DNA of 64,000 nt from an uncultured Bacteroidales bacterium (GTDB lineage Bacteria > Bacteroidota > Bacteroidia > Bacteroidales > WCHB1-69): positions 1 through 64,000 of the forward strand of contig ONAB01000001.1 of the NCBI GenBank assembly GCA_900315705.1, read 5' to 3'. Shown in pieces: positions 1 to 8,463 of the stretch. Position 1 is the stretch's first letter; each line of letters starts with the position of its first letter. The notes under the pieces were generated by a model. The model was not told the DNA's origin and did not search any database. It saw only the letters and a list, made by a program, of their open reading frames with translations. The translations under genes and the position numbers were made by a program.

Positions 1-715
1 TCCTGGTGCACCGACAGTAACCGACTACGATGGAAATGTTTACAACACGGTACAGATTGGCAACCAATGCTGGATGAAAGAAAACTTGCGCACCACACAC
101 TATGCGAATGGAATATTAATTCCTCTCGGTTTTTCAGTCCCACCAAGCAGTGCAAAATACAGAAACTATCCCAATGACGATAGTACTTTGGTCAATACAT
201 ACGGATACCTATATAATTGGTATGCTGCTATGAATGGAAGCGGACAAAGTAATTCGAATCCATCGGGTGTGCAGGGTGCTTGTCCCGCCGGGTGGCATAT
301 TCCGAGCAAATCCGAATGGGAACAACTGCTGGAATACGTACAAAACCATCCTCAATATTGGTGCCATAACGATAGCAATTATATTGCCAAGGCATTGGCT
401 TCAACAGATGGATGGGGTGTTGACAGCTCGGAAGTAATTATGTGCGGACCTAATGAACAAAGTTATAACAACAACACAACAGGATTTTCAGCCCTTCCTG
501 CGGGATTTGGGGCTTATAATACGGAAGCAAGTGAAACATCCGTTATATATTCATATTTGGCAGGAAATACGGGTATTAGAGCATATTATCAAAGTTCTAC
601 CGAATATGCTGGAGTTCTTGTGCAAGGAATAACGCTGTGGAGTATTTTCCCCAACGTTGTGTTCGAACCTATTTTTAAAGAGCAACAGTATTCTGTCCGC
701 TGCCTCCGCGATTGA
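1..715 (+). CDS. FISUMP-domain surface protein, C-terminal part (5' truncated by window)
   Basis: The reading frame is open from base 2, so the gene starts before the window. The visible residues carry the FISUMP (Fibrobacter succinogenes major paralogous) signature: a DGNVYNTVQIGNQCWMKENL block, then LVNTYGYLYNWYAA, then CPAGWHIPSKSEWEQL, ending with the typical YSVRCLRD. These domains are found in secreted or surface lipoproteins of Bacteroidetes and Fibrobacteres; their biochemical role is unknown. The signal peptide, if any, lies outside the window. I see no defect in the visible part. Domain identity is secure; function is not. Confidence 0.85.
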   Translation, partial: PGAPTVTDYDGNVYNTVQIGNQCWMKENLRTTHYANGILIPLGFSVPPSSAKYRNYPNDDSTLVNTYGYLYNWYAAMNGSGQSNSNPSGVQGACPAGWHIPSKSEWEQLLEYVQNHPQYWCHNDSNYIAKALASTDGWGVDSSEVIMCGPNEQSYNNNTTGFSALPAGFGAYNTEASETSVIYSYLAGNTGIRAYYQSSTEYAGVLVQGITLWSIFPNVVFEPIFKEQQYSVRCLRD

Positions 716-790
716 CATAATAATTCTATAAATATGGGAGGCAGCCGAAAATCCCTCAAAGAGTAGGCGAAAGAATAAAAATCTATTATT

Positions 791-1786
791 ATGACGAATA
801 ATAAATCAACCCAAAGTAACACACCGAGTAAATTTTTTAAACTACCATACAATATGGATGGTAAAAGCTGTACAACACTTTTTAATCACAGGTATTTCAA
901 TTTCCCTATAAAAGAATATAATGGATTGGGACGAAACAAAAAACATTGTCTTGGCAGTTATACATTATTCGTTGCAAAGGATGTAAAGGAAAAGTATGCG
1001 GAAGACGGCTTCATAAGCGAAATACTTAACATGATTGATAAAGACAAGGTTCAAATAAGAATATTTACTTCTCCTTACAAAAGGGGAGGCAAGAAAGGAG
1101 AGGTCGTTCGTTGTGCTATCGATTATATCTTTTTGCAACAAATCAAAAAACTGTTTGTCAGTACTCTGGCTTATCTATATGCAAAAAAAGATGTTCCAGA
1201 AATGGAATCCATGGAGTTTACTTTCGACTATTCGGACTTGGAAGCAAGAACAGTCTCTTTGTCTTCTTTGAATTTATATACACCATTGGACAACCCTTTT
1301 TTTGAGTATGCGAGAAATTATGCCTCTTTCCTTTCTTTTGAAGACATCAGTTCTGGAAAACTGAAAATACAAGATGACTCTGAAAGAAACAATTTCTACA
1401 AGCCCGAAGTACTGTCAACGTGGAAAACAGCGGATAACATTGACAAAGAGGATTCTGTTATATTAGAAGTTCCTGGAATATATATGCTGTATAATTCTAA
1501 CAACAACAATTTCTATATCGGCAAATCCAAAAACCTTTTGCAACGCATCAAGAAACATTATGATGACGAAAACGATCCGTCATACGGGTTCACACATTAC
1601 CGCTACAGTATAATCCAAAGCGAATATTTTGATGTTTTAGACTTGATTGAGAACGCTGCCATACATGATGTAGCATGGATTTTGAATATGCCGGAATCAA
1701 AAAGATATAAAAAAGCGCTTTCTACTTTTGCTGATATAAACAACTGCATAATGACAAATAAGATAGAACGTCAAACAAAGAAATAA
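791..1786 (+). CDS. GIY-YIG nuclease-domain protein with unrecognised N-terminal region
   Basis: 331 residues. The C-terminal part (about 226-300) is a GIY-YIG endonuclease fold: GIY at 229-231, YIG at 242-244, the conserved arginine in LLQRIKKH (R252) and a glutamate in LIENAA (E287) as metal ligand. The first ~220 residues match no family I recognise; they contain an even mix of charged and aromatic residues and no membrane segment. The gene stands alone, 75 bases after the FISUMP gene and followed by a strong terminator. Such architecture fits a sequence-specific DNA nuclease, perhaps of mobile or defence origin, but that is inference. The AT-rich composition resembles the defence-like operon further right. 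Confidence 0.8.
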   Translation: MTNNKSTQSNTPSKFFKLPYNMDGKSCTTLFNHRYFNFPIKEYNGLGRNKKHCLGSYTLFVAKDVKEKYAEDGFISEILNMIDKDKVQIRIFTSPYKRGGKKGEVVRCAIDYIFLQQIKKLFVSTLAYLYAKKDVPEMESMEFTFDYSDLEARTVSLSSLNLYTPLDNPFFEYARNYASFLSFEDISSGKLKIQDDSERNNFYKPEVLSTWKTADNIDKEDSVILEVPGIYMLYNSNNNNFYIGKSKNLLQRIKKHYDDENDPSYGFTHYRYSIIQSEYFDVLDLIENAAIHDVAWILNMPESKRYKKALSTFADINNCIMTNKIERQTKK

Positions 1787-1813
1787 TAATCGTCAGTTTT
1801 CCACACCCCACCC

Positions 1814-1853
1814 GCCACCCGGCCACTTTTTGGCCGGGTGGCGTTCTATTTTT
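1814..1853 (+). terminator. Strong intrinsic terminator after the GIY-YIG gene
   Basis: A perfect 11-bp stem (GCCACCCGGCC at 1814-1824 with GGCCGGGTGGC at 1832-1842), loop ACTTTTT, followed by a T-rich tail. It closes the GIY-YIG transcript. Confidence 0.85.
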
Positions 1854-1854
1854 G
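1847..1854 (+). promoter_or_regulatory. Bacteroidetes minus-7 box (TATTTTTG) for the LRR gene
   Basis: TATTTTTG matches TAnnTTTG and sits 47 bases before the LRR start codon. It overlaps the T-tail of the preceding terminator, so termination and re-initiation share the same bases. Confidence 0.5.
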
Positions 1855-1901
1855 CCGCATCATCTTAAAAACCCTTTCATCAACATTTAAAATTCGGAAC
1901 A

Positions 1902-2525
1902 ATGAAAAAGAACAATTCCTCAGAAGACATTTTCTCTCTTGTAGAAGCAGCAAACAAAGAGAACATCAAAAAAGACTTTAGCCTCGTCAACATTGGGGCA
2001 GGCATGTTCAGCGAAACGGACATTGACCATATAGAGTGGCCCGAAGGCGTTCAGTCGATTGGTCATGATGCTTTCGCCCACTGCGGCAATCTGGAAACCG
2101 TGGAGATTCCCGACACCGTTGTGGAAGTGGGCGAACGGGCCTTCATCGAGTGCCTATTGCTGCGCTCCATCGCATTCTCCGGAAATATGATGGAGATTCC
2201 GTCAGGTTGTTGTGCCGAATGTCTCGCTTTGGAGTCGGTCACCATCCCGGCCAATATCCGCACCATCGGCTATAGCGCCTTTGTCAAATGCCTAAGCCTG
2301 AAAAACGTGACCCTCCCGGAGGGCGTTACTGCCATTGGGGATGATGCCTTCTCATTCTGCCGCCGTTTGGAAACCGTCCACCTGCCAGCCAGCCTTGCCA
2401 AAATCGGGGAAAATGTTTTCTATATGTGCGAAAGCCTGAGGGACATTGTCGTGCCCAAAGGATGCAAAGAAAGGTTTTCGAAGATGCTGCCGGAGTGGCA
2501 GGAGCAGATTAAAGAAGCGGAATAA
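1902..2525 (+). CDS. Small BspA-type leucine-rich repeat (LRR_5) protein
   Basis: 207 residues with about five LRR_5 units of roughly 23 residues, each with the pattern IP..V..IG..AF..C..L..V (for example IPDTVVEVGERAFIEC and LPEGVTAIGDDAFSFC). There is no signal peptide: the N-terminus (MKKNNSSEDIFSLVEAANKE) is hydrophilic, so the protein looks cytoplasmic, unlike the large secreted BspA adhesins. LRR_5 domains mediate protein binding; the partner is unknown. It has its own promoter and lies between two terminated or promoter-bearing units. Confidence 0.8.
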   Translation: MKKNNSSEDIFSLVEAANKENIKKDFSLVNIGAGMFSETDIDHIEWPEGVQSIGHDAFAHCGNLETVEIPDTVVEVGERAFIECLLLRSIAFSGNMMEIPSGCCAECLALESVTIPANIRTIGYSAFVKCLSLKNVTLPEGVTAIGDDAFSFCRRLETVHLPASLAKIGENVFYMCESLRDIVVPKGCKERFSKMLPEWQEQIKEAE

Positions 2526-2592
2526 AGGAACTGTAGATATAAGTTCAATAAGGAAAGTTTTGGACTTGGGTCAGTGCTGTTGGAAATAGTTG

Positions 2593-2600
2593 TATTTTTG
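2593..2600 (+). promoter_or_regulatory. Minus-7 box (TATTTTTG) for the WYL regulator
   Basis: TATTTTTG fits TAnnTTTG, with a TTG about 24 bases upstream. Transcription would start near 2607, which rules out an upstream in-frame start at 2574 and supports the ATG at 2622. Confidence 0.5.
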
Positions 2601-2621
2601 CTGCATCAAAAAAGCGAAAAT

Positions 2622-3536
2622 ATGGATAAACTCAAGAAGTGCATCTGGATTGTCAACACAGTGGCCGCGGCGGGCGAGAGAGGCATCACCTTTGCCGAGC
2701 TCAACCGCAAGTGGACCGCCGACCCCGAAAACGACCCCATCCCCGACCGCACTTTTCATCGTCTGCGCGGATACATTGCCGATATTTTCGGCATTGACAT
2801 TGATTGCGACAAGAGGTATAACGCCTACTATATCCCTTATCGCGACGAGTTGTACGATGACAGGCTGAAAATGTGGCTGCTCAACAGTTTCGCTATGCAC
2901 AGTCGGCTGTCAGGTGATCTGGAACTTCGCCGTAGGGTGCGCTTTGAGGAAATTCCAGGCGGCAGCCGCTGGTTGGATCCCGTTATGGAGGCGATGCAAC
3001 AGTTTCGCAGAATCTCTTTTCTCTACCAAAAAGAGTATGAGACGGCGAAAACTTCATACCCGAACTGTGCGCCTTTGGCATTGAAACTCTTTAAGCAGCG
3101 GTGGTATCTGATAGCGGACAAGGGCGTGGGTGAAATACGCTTTTTCGCCTTGGACCGCATGGCGGAGGTGAAAACCCTTGGCGAAAAGTTCCAGATGCCA
3201 TCGGATTTTGATGTGGACGACCTTTTTCAGGATGCTTTTGGCATGTATGTGAATCCCGAAATCGCCACAGAGCGTGTTGTGGTGAAGGCCGACAGGGACC
3301 AAAGCCGTTACCTGATGAGTCTGCCGTTGCACCACAGCCAGCAAATTATCGAGAAAACGGACGATTACTCGGTTTTCTCCTGGCGGCTGAAACCCACCTA
3401 CGACTTTGTCCAGCAGTTGCTCACCATGAACCTTCACATTGAAGTGTTGGAGCCGTTGTCTTTGCGGACCCGCATAGCCGACCTGCTGAAAAGTATGGCA
3501 AAGAAATATAGTTGTTCGCAAGACGGTCTAATCTGA
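2622..3536 (+). CDS. WYL-domain transcriptional regulator
   Basis: 304 residues from the ATG at 2622. The N-terminal ~75 residues form a helix-turn-helix-like segment (FAELNRKW...PDRTFHRLRGYI), followed by a WYL domain with the RWYLIAD signature at 160-166 and the usual C-terminal WCX-like segment (ATERVVVKAD). WYL proteins are ligand-sensing regulators often linked to phage defence or DNA damage responses. This gene lies about 500 bases before the end of the convergent defence-like operon, so a regulatory link is possible but not shown. An alternative upstream start at 2574 is unlikely given the promoter position. Confidence 0.85.
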   Translation: MDKLKKCIWIVNTVAAAGERGITFAELNRKWTADPENDPIPDRTFHRLRGYIADIFGIDIDCDKRYNAYYIPYRDELYDDRLKMWLLNSFAMHSRLSGDLELRRRVRFEEIPGGSRWLDPVMEAMQQFRRISFLYQKEYETAKTSYPNCAPLALKLFKQRWYLIADKGVGEIRFFALDRMAEVKTLGEKFQMPSDFDVDDLFQDAFGMYVNPEIATERVVVKADRDQSRYLMSLPLHHSQQIIEKTDDYSVFSWRLKPTYDFVQQLLTMNLHIEVLEPLSLRTRIADLLKSMAKKYSCSQDGLI

Positions 3537-3656
3537 CTAGACTCTTGTATGAGGCCAATAATGTGCGAATACACTTCTATGGTGATATTATTCCAACAAT
3601 GATTTCAGAACTCACGAGTGCTAATTAACTTATTAATAAAAGTCAATAATATCAAG

Positions 3657-3824
3657 ATGAACAATATAGACATTTTCGAACTATTCCATAACGGATTAAC
3701 AGCAAGGAACACATCAGACAGTTATAGCCGCTTGTGTAACTTTGTGAGTGCTATGCGTTGTGGCCAAGATCGAGCAATTCGCCAAGTTGAGATGCGAAGG
3801 CTACAAGAAACTGAGCGAAGGTAA
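3657..3824 (+). CDS. Short hypothetical reading frame, possible frameshifted remnant
   Basis: 55 residues starting MNNIDIFELFHNG. After residue ~34 the frame becomes arginine-rich and unconvincing, whereas the +1 frame from about 3755 reads VAKIEQFAKLRCEGYKKL and stops at the neighbouring TAA, which looks more like protein. This suggests a frameshift in a small gene or a decayed remnant. No family recognised. The surrounding 3537-4056 stretch otherwise holds only a terminator-like hairpin. Confidence 0.3.
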   Translation: MNNIDIFELFHNGLTARNTSDSYSRLCNFVSAMRCGQDRAIRQVEMRRLQETERR

Positions 3825-3853
3825 ATAAGATATAATTCCCAATAATTCAAAGA

Positions 3854-3885
3854 GGCAACAGGTGAAACATCCGTTGCCCTTTTTT
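3854..3885 (+). terminator. Intrinsic terminator-like hairpin
   Basis: GGCAAC (3854-3859) pairs with GTTGCC (3873-3878), followed by CTTTTTT. It follows the short remnant frame and faces the end of the convergent minus-strand operon. Confidence 0.6.
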
Positions 3886-4056
3886 ATGATTTGTATTATT
3901 TTCTTTACTGTGACACAAACACCCGCAAACCTCCCCTACCACTTTCAAGCCCTTCATAATTGTCAAGTTATTAAGTCTCTTATTATCTATAAGAAAGACT
4001 TCTTATCTATACGCCACAAATTTTTTTTAATTGGCCAATATGGTTCCAGCTGTTGC

Positions 4057-5352
4057 CTACCTGAACGGCAAGAATTCGTCCTTATGTTTCATAAGCCAAT
4101 TGTTCATTCTTCCAGAGTTGTTTTCACCCATGATAATTTTATCGCCAATCATCATCACTTGGCAACCTCTTGAAATCAAACATATTTTATTTGAATCAAC
4201 TCTTGCCACCATCCCTGTGTCGCATAATGATTTTATAAATGCATCTAATGATTCATAACCAGCTTCCAAAGCATCTTTTTCAACACTTGGCACTTCAGAA
4301 AAATCCAACTCACCACACGCACACAAAATATTCATCACTCTAAATTGAATATCGTCAATATAGAAAGGTTCCCAATCTATTGTTCCTTCAATAGATTCCA
4401 AATCTTTCTTTTCAAAATCATGAAACACATAATTCCATCCCATCATCTCACCTAGCTTAGTGATTTGGCAAGAAAGGAATGGCGTCATTTTTGGCGTTTC
4501 CAAGTCATCTCCGAAAATCACTGATGGCAATTTATATTTATAAGACAGTTTTGTCCATACCATATCTAAAAACAAATACATTGGATTCATGTGCGTGGAA
4601 GCCATGAAATCCCACCAGCCTTTAGGAGAATTCTTTAACGGTGCATTGTATGGAAAACCTGCTAACTTAATTATAGAGTTTTCGCCGCAAACTAACAACG
4701 AGGGGAAATTATTTGGGCCATAACCCTTTATTATTCCATCTTTAGAGGATATTTTACCCAACAAATACTCATAATATTTCTCTCTAAGCGATGCTTCAGA
4801 CTTCAGCCCATTATACCCAAGCACAATTGTTAGAGGCAGCGTTGCAGCAGTGATTAAACTATGATATACATATTCCTCTTCGAGCGATAATTTACCTTGT
4901 TGATAATCTGTAATGCTTCTTTGCAATGTATTGTGAATAGAATCTGTAGCCAACCTGCACATATAATCTTCCGCTTTCAGGTCAACATACAAATTAGGTA
5001 TTAGCATCAAATTCTCGTAACTATCACCTATCTCTTTAGCATTGAAAGTTTTCTTTACTTGTATGATCACCAACACTTGTTCTGGTGCAAAAATGAACTT
5101 ATCCGTGTATGGCACAGGTTCTCCTTCACCCTCTGCCAGAATAACATCAAACTCCTTTTCGCTGCCCTTTATGAAACTGCTCTTGGCAATAACTAAGTTC
5201 AGCCCCTTGAATAAGGCTTTGTGAAGGATGTTAGCGGTCAATCCCTCATACATAGTGCCGATGGTAGGCGGATGAGTGATATCAAGCTCTTTAAGCCTCT
5301 GGTTTTCTTTTTCTGAAAACTCTTTTAATAAATCAGCAAGTGTGTTTATCAT
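4057..5352 (-). CDS. DUF6602-like PD-(D/E)XK nuclease-like protein
   Basis: 431 residues. The N-terminal half resembles DUF6602: a helix with IGTMYEGLTANILHKAL, then FDVILAEGEG and, after a spacer, VLVIIQVKKTF. D in FDVIL and the QVK triad give a (D)...(Q/E)xK pattern typical of the PD-(D/E)XK nuclease fold, with Q in place of the second acid. The C-terminal half is unassigned. It is the last gene of a tight five-gene minus-strand group, 20 bases after its neighbour. Role in nucleic-acid cleavage is inferred from the fold; the DUF assignment is from memory of the motif and should be tested by profile search. Confidence 0.65.
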   Translation of the reverse strand: MINTLADLLKEFSEKENQRLKELDITHPPTIGTMYEGLTANILHKALFKGLNLVIAKSSFIKGSEKEFDVILAEGEGEPVPYTDKFIFAPEQVLVIIQVKKTFNAKEIGDSYENLMLIPNLYVDLKAEDYMCRLATDSIHNTLQRSITDYQQGKLSLEEEYVYHSLITAATLPLTIVLGYNGLKSEASLREKYYEYLLGKISSKDGIIKGYGPNNFPSLLVCGENSIIKLAGFPYNAPLKNSPKGWWDFMASTHMNPMYLFLDMVWTKLSYKYKLPSVIFGDDLETPKMTPFLSCQITKLGEMMGWNYVFHDFEKKDLESIEGTIDWEPFYIDDIQFRVMNILCACGELDFSEVPSVEKDALEAGYESLDAFIKSLCDTGMVARVDSNKICLISRGCQVMMIGDKIIMGENNSGRMNNWLMKHKDEFLPFR

Positions 5353-5372
5353 ACGACAATTCTGTAAATCAA

Positions 5373-5735
5373 TTACCCCAACATCTCTTCACCCACCCAG
5401 CGATACTCTCTTGTGTACCCCTGCCTTGTTTCATATCTGCGTTTGGTATCATTAATCAACACACGTTTAAGCAGATGACCAGCTGCCCTACCAGCTTGAC
5501 GTACCGAATACTCACTATTACCATCGCTTTGCTCCATATAATACTCATATAATCTCCTTAATGGAGTACCCTGCCAATAGTGGTTAGCTCCACCAAGAAG
5601 GTCTTTCGCTGCGAACCATTCTTCATGTCTATCCCGACACCATATATGTACTGCTCCTTGCAAATAATCACGCATTCGTTGTAGTTCCTGTTCTGCAAGG
5701 CCATGAACATTCTTGTAAGATTCGTTGTCAAACAT
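5373..5735 (-). CDS. Hypothetical small protein in the defence-like operon
   Basis: 120 residues from the ATG at 5735 (a GTG at 5747 is also possible). No known family. It is helical and rich in aromatic and basic residues (GGANHYWQGTPLRRLYEYYM, then AGHLLKRVLINDTKRRYETR, ending in EYRWVGEE). No signal peptide or membrane segment. It lies between the AbiC-like membrane protein and the DUF6602-like nuclease, spaced 42 and 20 bases, so it is probably co-transcribed and may be a partner or regulator of one of them. Confidence 0.6.
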   Translation of the reverse strand: MFDNESYKNVHGLAEQELQRMRDYLQGAVHIWCRDRHEEWFAAKDLLGGANHYWQGTPLRRLYEYYMEQSDGNSEYSVRQAGRAAGHLLKRVLINDTKRRYETRQGYTREYRWVGEEMLG

Positions 5736-5777
5736 AACTCTAAACACTTTAAATCATACAACATTTTTGTAATATAA

Positions 5778-6779
5778 TTAATATCTTGACACAACGGTTT
5801 CTTTAAAGGGAGATAGACAAACCTCTTCGCCCTCGAACTTAATACCGGGAAAGAAATCTTTTGGATTGTAACCATCACAGTATTTAGGAGGTAGATTCTG
5901 TATCAACTGATACTTAACCACATAGTTATTGTCAATCCATTTCTTGCCAAATCTGGAAATCAAGTTAAAGAAAAGTATATATAGTTCCGAGTTTGACAAT
6001 TGCGACCTCAGCACCTTGACATAATTTATTTTTTCTTCTTCATTGAAAAGAGTTGAGTTGTCTATTAGTTTTATAGCATTGTACATATTTCGGAAATAAA
6101 CGCTTAAATAGTTATGATTTGGTCTGTCAAGAATATACCTTTTGTTCGATTTCAATTTAGATACTATCGCATCCACAAGCCTTTCAGCATCTCTGTAGTC
6201 TTTTAGGTATTCTATCATAAAAGTCTTCCATGAAGTGTCTGAACCGTAATAAAACACGGCATAGGCGATATCAGCAACATCAATATCTGATAATTCAAAA
6301 CCACCATCAGAAGCCACTTTACGTATTTCGATTACTAAATATTTCAACTGTATTTTAAACTCCACAAAGGCTTTCCGTCCCTTGGCAATAACAATTTCCT
6401 CGTCTTTCTTAGCCCTTCTTGCTTGTGGCACATTGATTTCATCAACAACTTTCTGCTGTTCATCTAGCATTTTGAAATATTGTTCAACAATAGTCCTTTT
6501 TCTATTATCACGAGATTGAACAATGATGGTTACAAGTACACCAAAGAAAGCCAGACCAGAAAATAACGCATTAAAGATGCCATAGGAATCTCCCATTAAA
6601 CCATAATCACTTATTGTACTACTATTGCTCACAAGGAAAACTTTTTCCTTCAAAAATGGCAATAATGATGGTAACCAACAGAAAAAACCATACAAAAAGA
6701 TTAGTGCAATTAGGGCTATCAACCCCCATTTTACATATTTCCACGCTTTAAGGTTCATCATTTTCTTCATCATCTTCAT
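5778..6779 (-). CDS. Two-TM membrane protein resembling putative phage abortive-infection (putAbiC) proteins
   Basis: 333 residues. Two N-terminal membrane helices: about 16-42 (VKWGLIALIALIFLYGFFCW) and about 66-87 (SYGIFNALFSGLAFFGVLV), joined by a ~25-residue outside loop; the GDSYGIFNALFSGLAF block is the hallmark I associate with the family named putative phage abortive infection protein. The rest is a soluble helical domain beginning with a coiled-coil (QSRDNRKRTIVEQYFKMLDE). Five in-frame ATGs lie within the first eight codons; all overlap the end of the upstream acidic gene. Membrane topology is clear; an anti-phage role is an inference from family and operon context. Confidence 0.65.
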   Translation of the reverse strand: MKMMKKMMNLKAWKYVKWGLIALIALIFLYGFFCWLPSLLPFLKEKVFLVSNSSTISDYGLMGDSYGIFNALFSGLAFFGVLVTIIVQSRDNRKRTIVEQYFKMLDEQQKVVDEINVPQARRAKKDEEIVIAKGRKAFVEFKIQLKYLVIEIRKVASDGGFELSDIDVADIAYAVFYYGSDTSWKTFMIEYLKDYRDAERLVDAIVSKLKSNKRYILDRPNHNYLSVYFRNMYNAIKLIDNSTLFNEEEKINYVKVLRSQLSNSELYILFFNLISRFGKKWIDNNYVVKYQLIQNLPPKYCDGYNPKDFFPGIKFEGEEVCLSPFKETVVSRY

Positions 6780-7074
6780 AATAAGATATTACAAATTGTC
6801 CCAAATCGCATTCCTCAACGACCTCACCCTCATTGACATCTATTTCTTGCATATTCACAAAACCCTCGGGATACTCCCACACCCGCATGAAGATTTCAAG
6901 AGGTTGTTCCAAACCATCCACGTCCATTTCAAGTGTGGATTCATATAACCGTTCTACACCCATTTCTCTTTCATCAATCTCTTCAATTTCCCAATCTAAT
7001 TCTTCTTTCTCAAGATTAATTATTTCTGTGGTGTTATTTGGCAGCAATATTTTTATTTCTTTCTTTGTATCCAT
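6748..7074 (-). CDS. Small acidic hypothetical protein
   Basis: 108 residues, strongly acidic throughout, with runs such as LEKEELDWEIEEIDE and a C-terminal YYEDDEENDEP. No membrane segment or family recognised. Its 3' end overlaps the start of the AbiC-like membrane protein by about 32 bases and it starts 11 bases after the nuclease upstream, so translation is probably coupled. The charge would suit a DNA-mimic or inhibitor/antidote role, but this is only a suggestion from composition. Confidence 0.6.
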   Translation of the reverse strand: MDTKKEIKILLPNNTTEIINLEKEELDWEIEEIDEREMGVERLYESTLEMDVDGLEQPLEIFMRVWEYPEGFVNMQEIDVNEGEVVEECDLGQFVISYYEDDEENDEP

Positions 7075-7085
7075 TCAAAACATTA

Positions 7086-7814
7086 TTAATTTACAGGACG
7101 AATATATACTTTCACAAGGAAGTCTTTCCCTAGTTTTTCCAAATCTTTTTCTATACCTCTTGGATTTCTGATGATATCGTCAGGGTCATAAACAAAACAA
7201 TAAAGGCATTTACAATTTGGATGATTCTGATATTTTGCAATGTCAATTATCAGTTGTTCACCCAGTTCTTTATCCTTTAATCCCGACCTTGTCATCTTTA
7301 TTTCTATAGCTATCTCTTCATCTTTCAATAGGAAATCCATTCTATTGGCACCTCCGGCATAAGACGGAGTCCATTCTTCAGGCCTAACATCATCAAAGTG
7401 CAGTTTTAGCAACGCATGGAGCATATCTTGGACATCATACTCATCGTTTATTATTAAAGTTTCACGTTCATCGTGCCTGCGTCTCATTTGTCTTGCAACT
7501 GTATGAAATTTTTCAAAAATAGTATTAAGCAAACCATCATAATCGACACTAACATCGTTAGGCTGTACAACCCTAAACGCTTTAAGAATCGATAGACACG
7601 CAAAACAATGATCTTCGTCTTCATTTGCTGCCACATGTGATTCAAAAGTGGCAATCTGTGGATTGTTGGGGTAAGTTTTTTGAATAAACATCAATGCCTT
7701 CCTCTTCCATGGATCGTATATATCATTTTCAACATACCCACCACACTCATCGACATGTCTATGTGCATAAATCTGTTCACCTTCACTAATTAATTCGTCC
7801 AACGTAATAGCCAT
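7086..7814 (-). CDS. DpnII/MboI-type PD-(D/E)XK nuclease-domain protein
   Basis: 242 residues from the ATG at 7814; a TTG two codons upstream is less likely. The C-terminal half (about 135-242) matches the DpnII/MboI restriction-endonuclease-like domain: VRPEEWTPSYAGGANRMDFLL supplies the D, IAIEIKMTR the ExK, followed by LGEQLIIDIAKYQNHP and CFVYDPD. The first ~130 residues are a separate helical domain of unknown role. No methyltransferase is encoded nearby, so this is not a classical restriction pair. It heads the five-gene minus-strand operon that ends at 4057. Confidence 0.75.
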   Translation of the reverse strand: MAITLDELISEGEQIYAHRHVDECGGYVENDIYDPWKRKALMFIQKTYPNNPQIATFESHVAANEDEDHCFACLSILKAFRVVQPNDVSVDYDGLLNTIFEKFHTVARQMRRRHDERETLIINDEYDVQDMLHALLKLHFDDVRPEEWTPSYAGGANRMDFLLKDEEIAIEIKMTRSGLKDKELGEQLIIDIAKYQNHPNCKCLYCFVYDPDDIIRNPRGIEKDLEKLGKDFLVKVYIRPVN

Positions 7815-7925
7815 ATTCAATTTATTTTAGAAAACACTTCGTTTAAAACACATCTAATCTAACTTCTGACCTCCTCCTTCTTACATCCCCACTTTCCTTT
7901 GCAACTAAAACACCCCTCCGCAAAG

Positions 7926-8351
7926 CTACCACCCACTTTTAAATCCTTCACAATTGCCAACTTCTAAAATTCCTTCCTCCTCATGCGGCACATAGGGGCC
8001 TTCCTTGCACTCGAAGATGACGGAACCCGGCTCCAGGGCTTTCACGGTGTGCCAGACATTCTTTCCTACGTTCACGCCGTAGCGGCCTTCCGATGGGTTG
8101 AAGACAACGTTTTCGATGATGGTGCCGTCGTCGTTGTAGGTGATGACACGTATCCTGCCACGCAACACAACAAATGACTCCTCTTTCTCCGGATGGCGAT
8201 GAACTGGGATGTTGGCACCCGGTTCCACGGCATTCAGAAAACGGTGGCACTTCTCATCCAGACTCTGATGAAAGTTCAGATTCATCCGCAGCCGGGGCGA
8301 TGCTTGGGCCCGGGCGGTCAAGCTGTCAAGTATCTTGTTGTCTATAATCAT
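7926..8351 (-). CDS. WbuC-family cupin metalloprotein
   Basis: 141 residues from the ATG at 8351, which has a purine-rich AAGGGGAAG upstream and follows a promoter at 8387-8394. The single cupin domain has the metal-binding pattern PVHRHPEKEESFVVLRGRI, and a second histidine in NVWHTVKAL, plus the family's N-terminal LRMNLNFHQSLDEKCHRFLNA. WbuC-like proteins accompany O-antigen or surface-polysaccharide genes in enterobacteria; here no such genes adjoin. The exact substrate is unknown. The end of the gene may contain the promoter of the downstream defence-like operon (TAGCTTTG, 7921-7928). Confidence 0.8.
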   Translation of the reverse strand: MIIDNKILDSLTARAQASPRLRMNLNFHQSLDEKCHRFLNAVEPGANIPVHRHPEKEESFVVLRGRIRVITYNDDGTIIENVVFNPSEGRYGVNVGKNVWHTVKALEPGSVIFECKEGPYVPHEEEGILEVGNCEGFKSGW

Positions 8352-8386
8352 GTTGGTCTTCCCCTTATTTTGTACCATACAATTGG

Positions 8387-8394
8387 CAAAAATA
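8387..8394 (-). promoter_or_regulatory. Minus-7 box (TATTTTTG) for the cupin gene
   Basis: TATTTTTG on the minus strand, 36 bases before the ATG at 8351. Confidence 0.5.
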
Positions 8395-8463
8395 AAAATT
8401 TTTCTTATTCTGTCACTATGCACCCTAAAATATTTGTCCTCTTTGAGATAAGACATTCACTAT

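Noticed and set aside
7086-7814. Classical type II restriction-modification system
   Set aside because: The nuclease domain is present, but no DNA methyltransferase is encoded within several kilobases on either side.
7921-7928. Promoter (TAGCTTTG) of the five-gene operon
   Set aside because: The box fits TAnnTTTG but overlaps the cupin stop codon and lies over 100 bases from the first ATG; mentioned with the cupin gene but not called separately.
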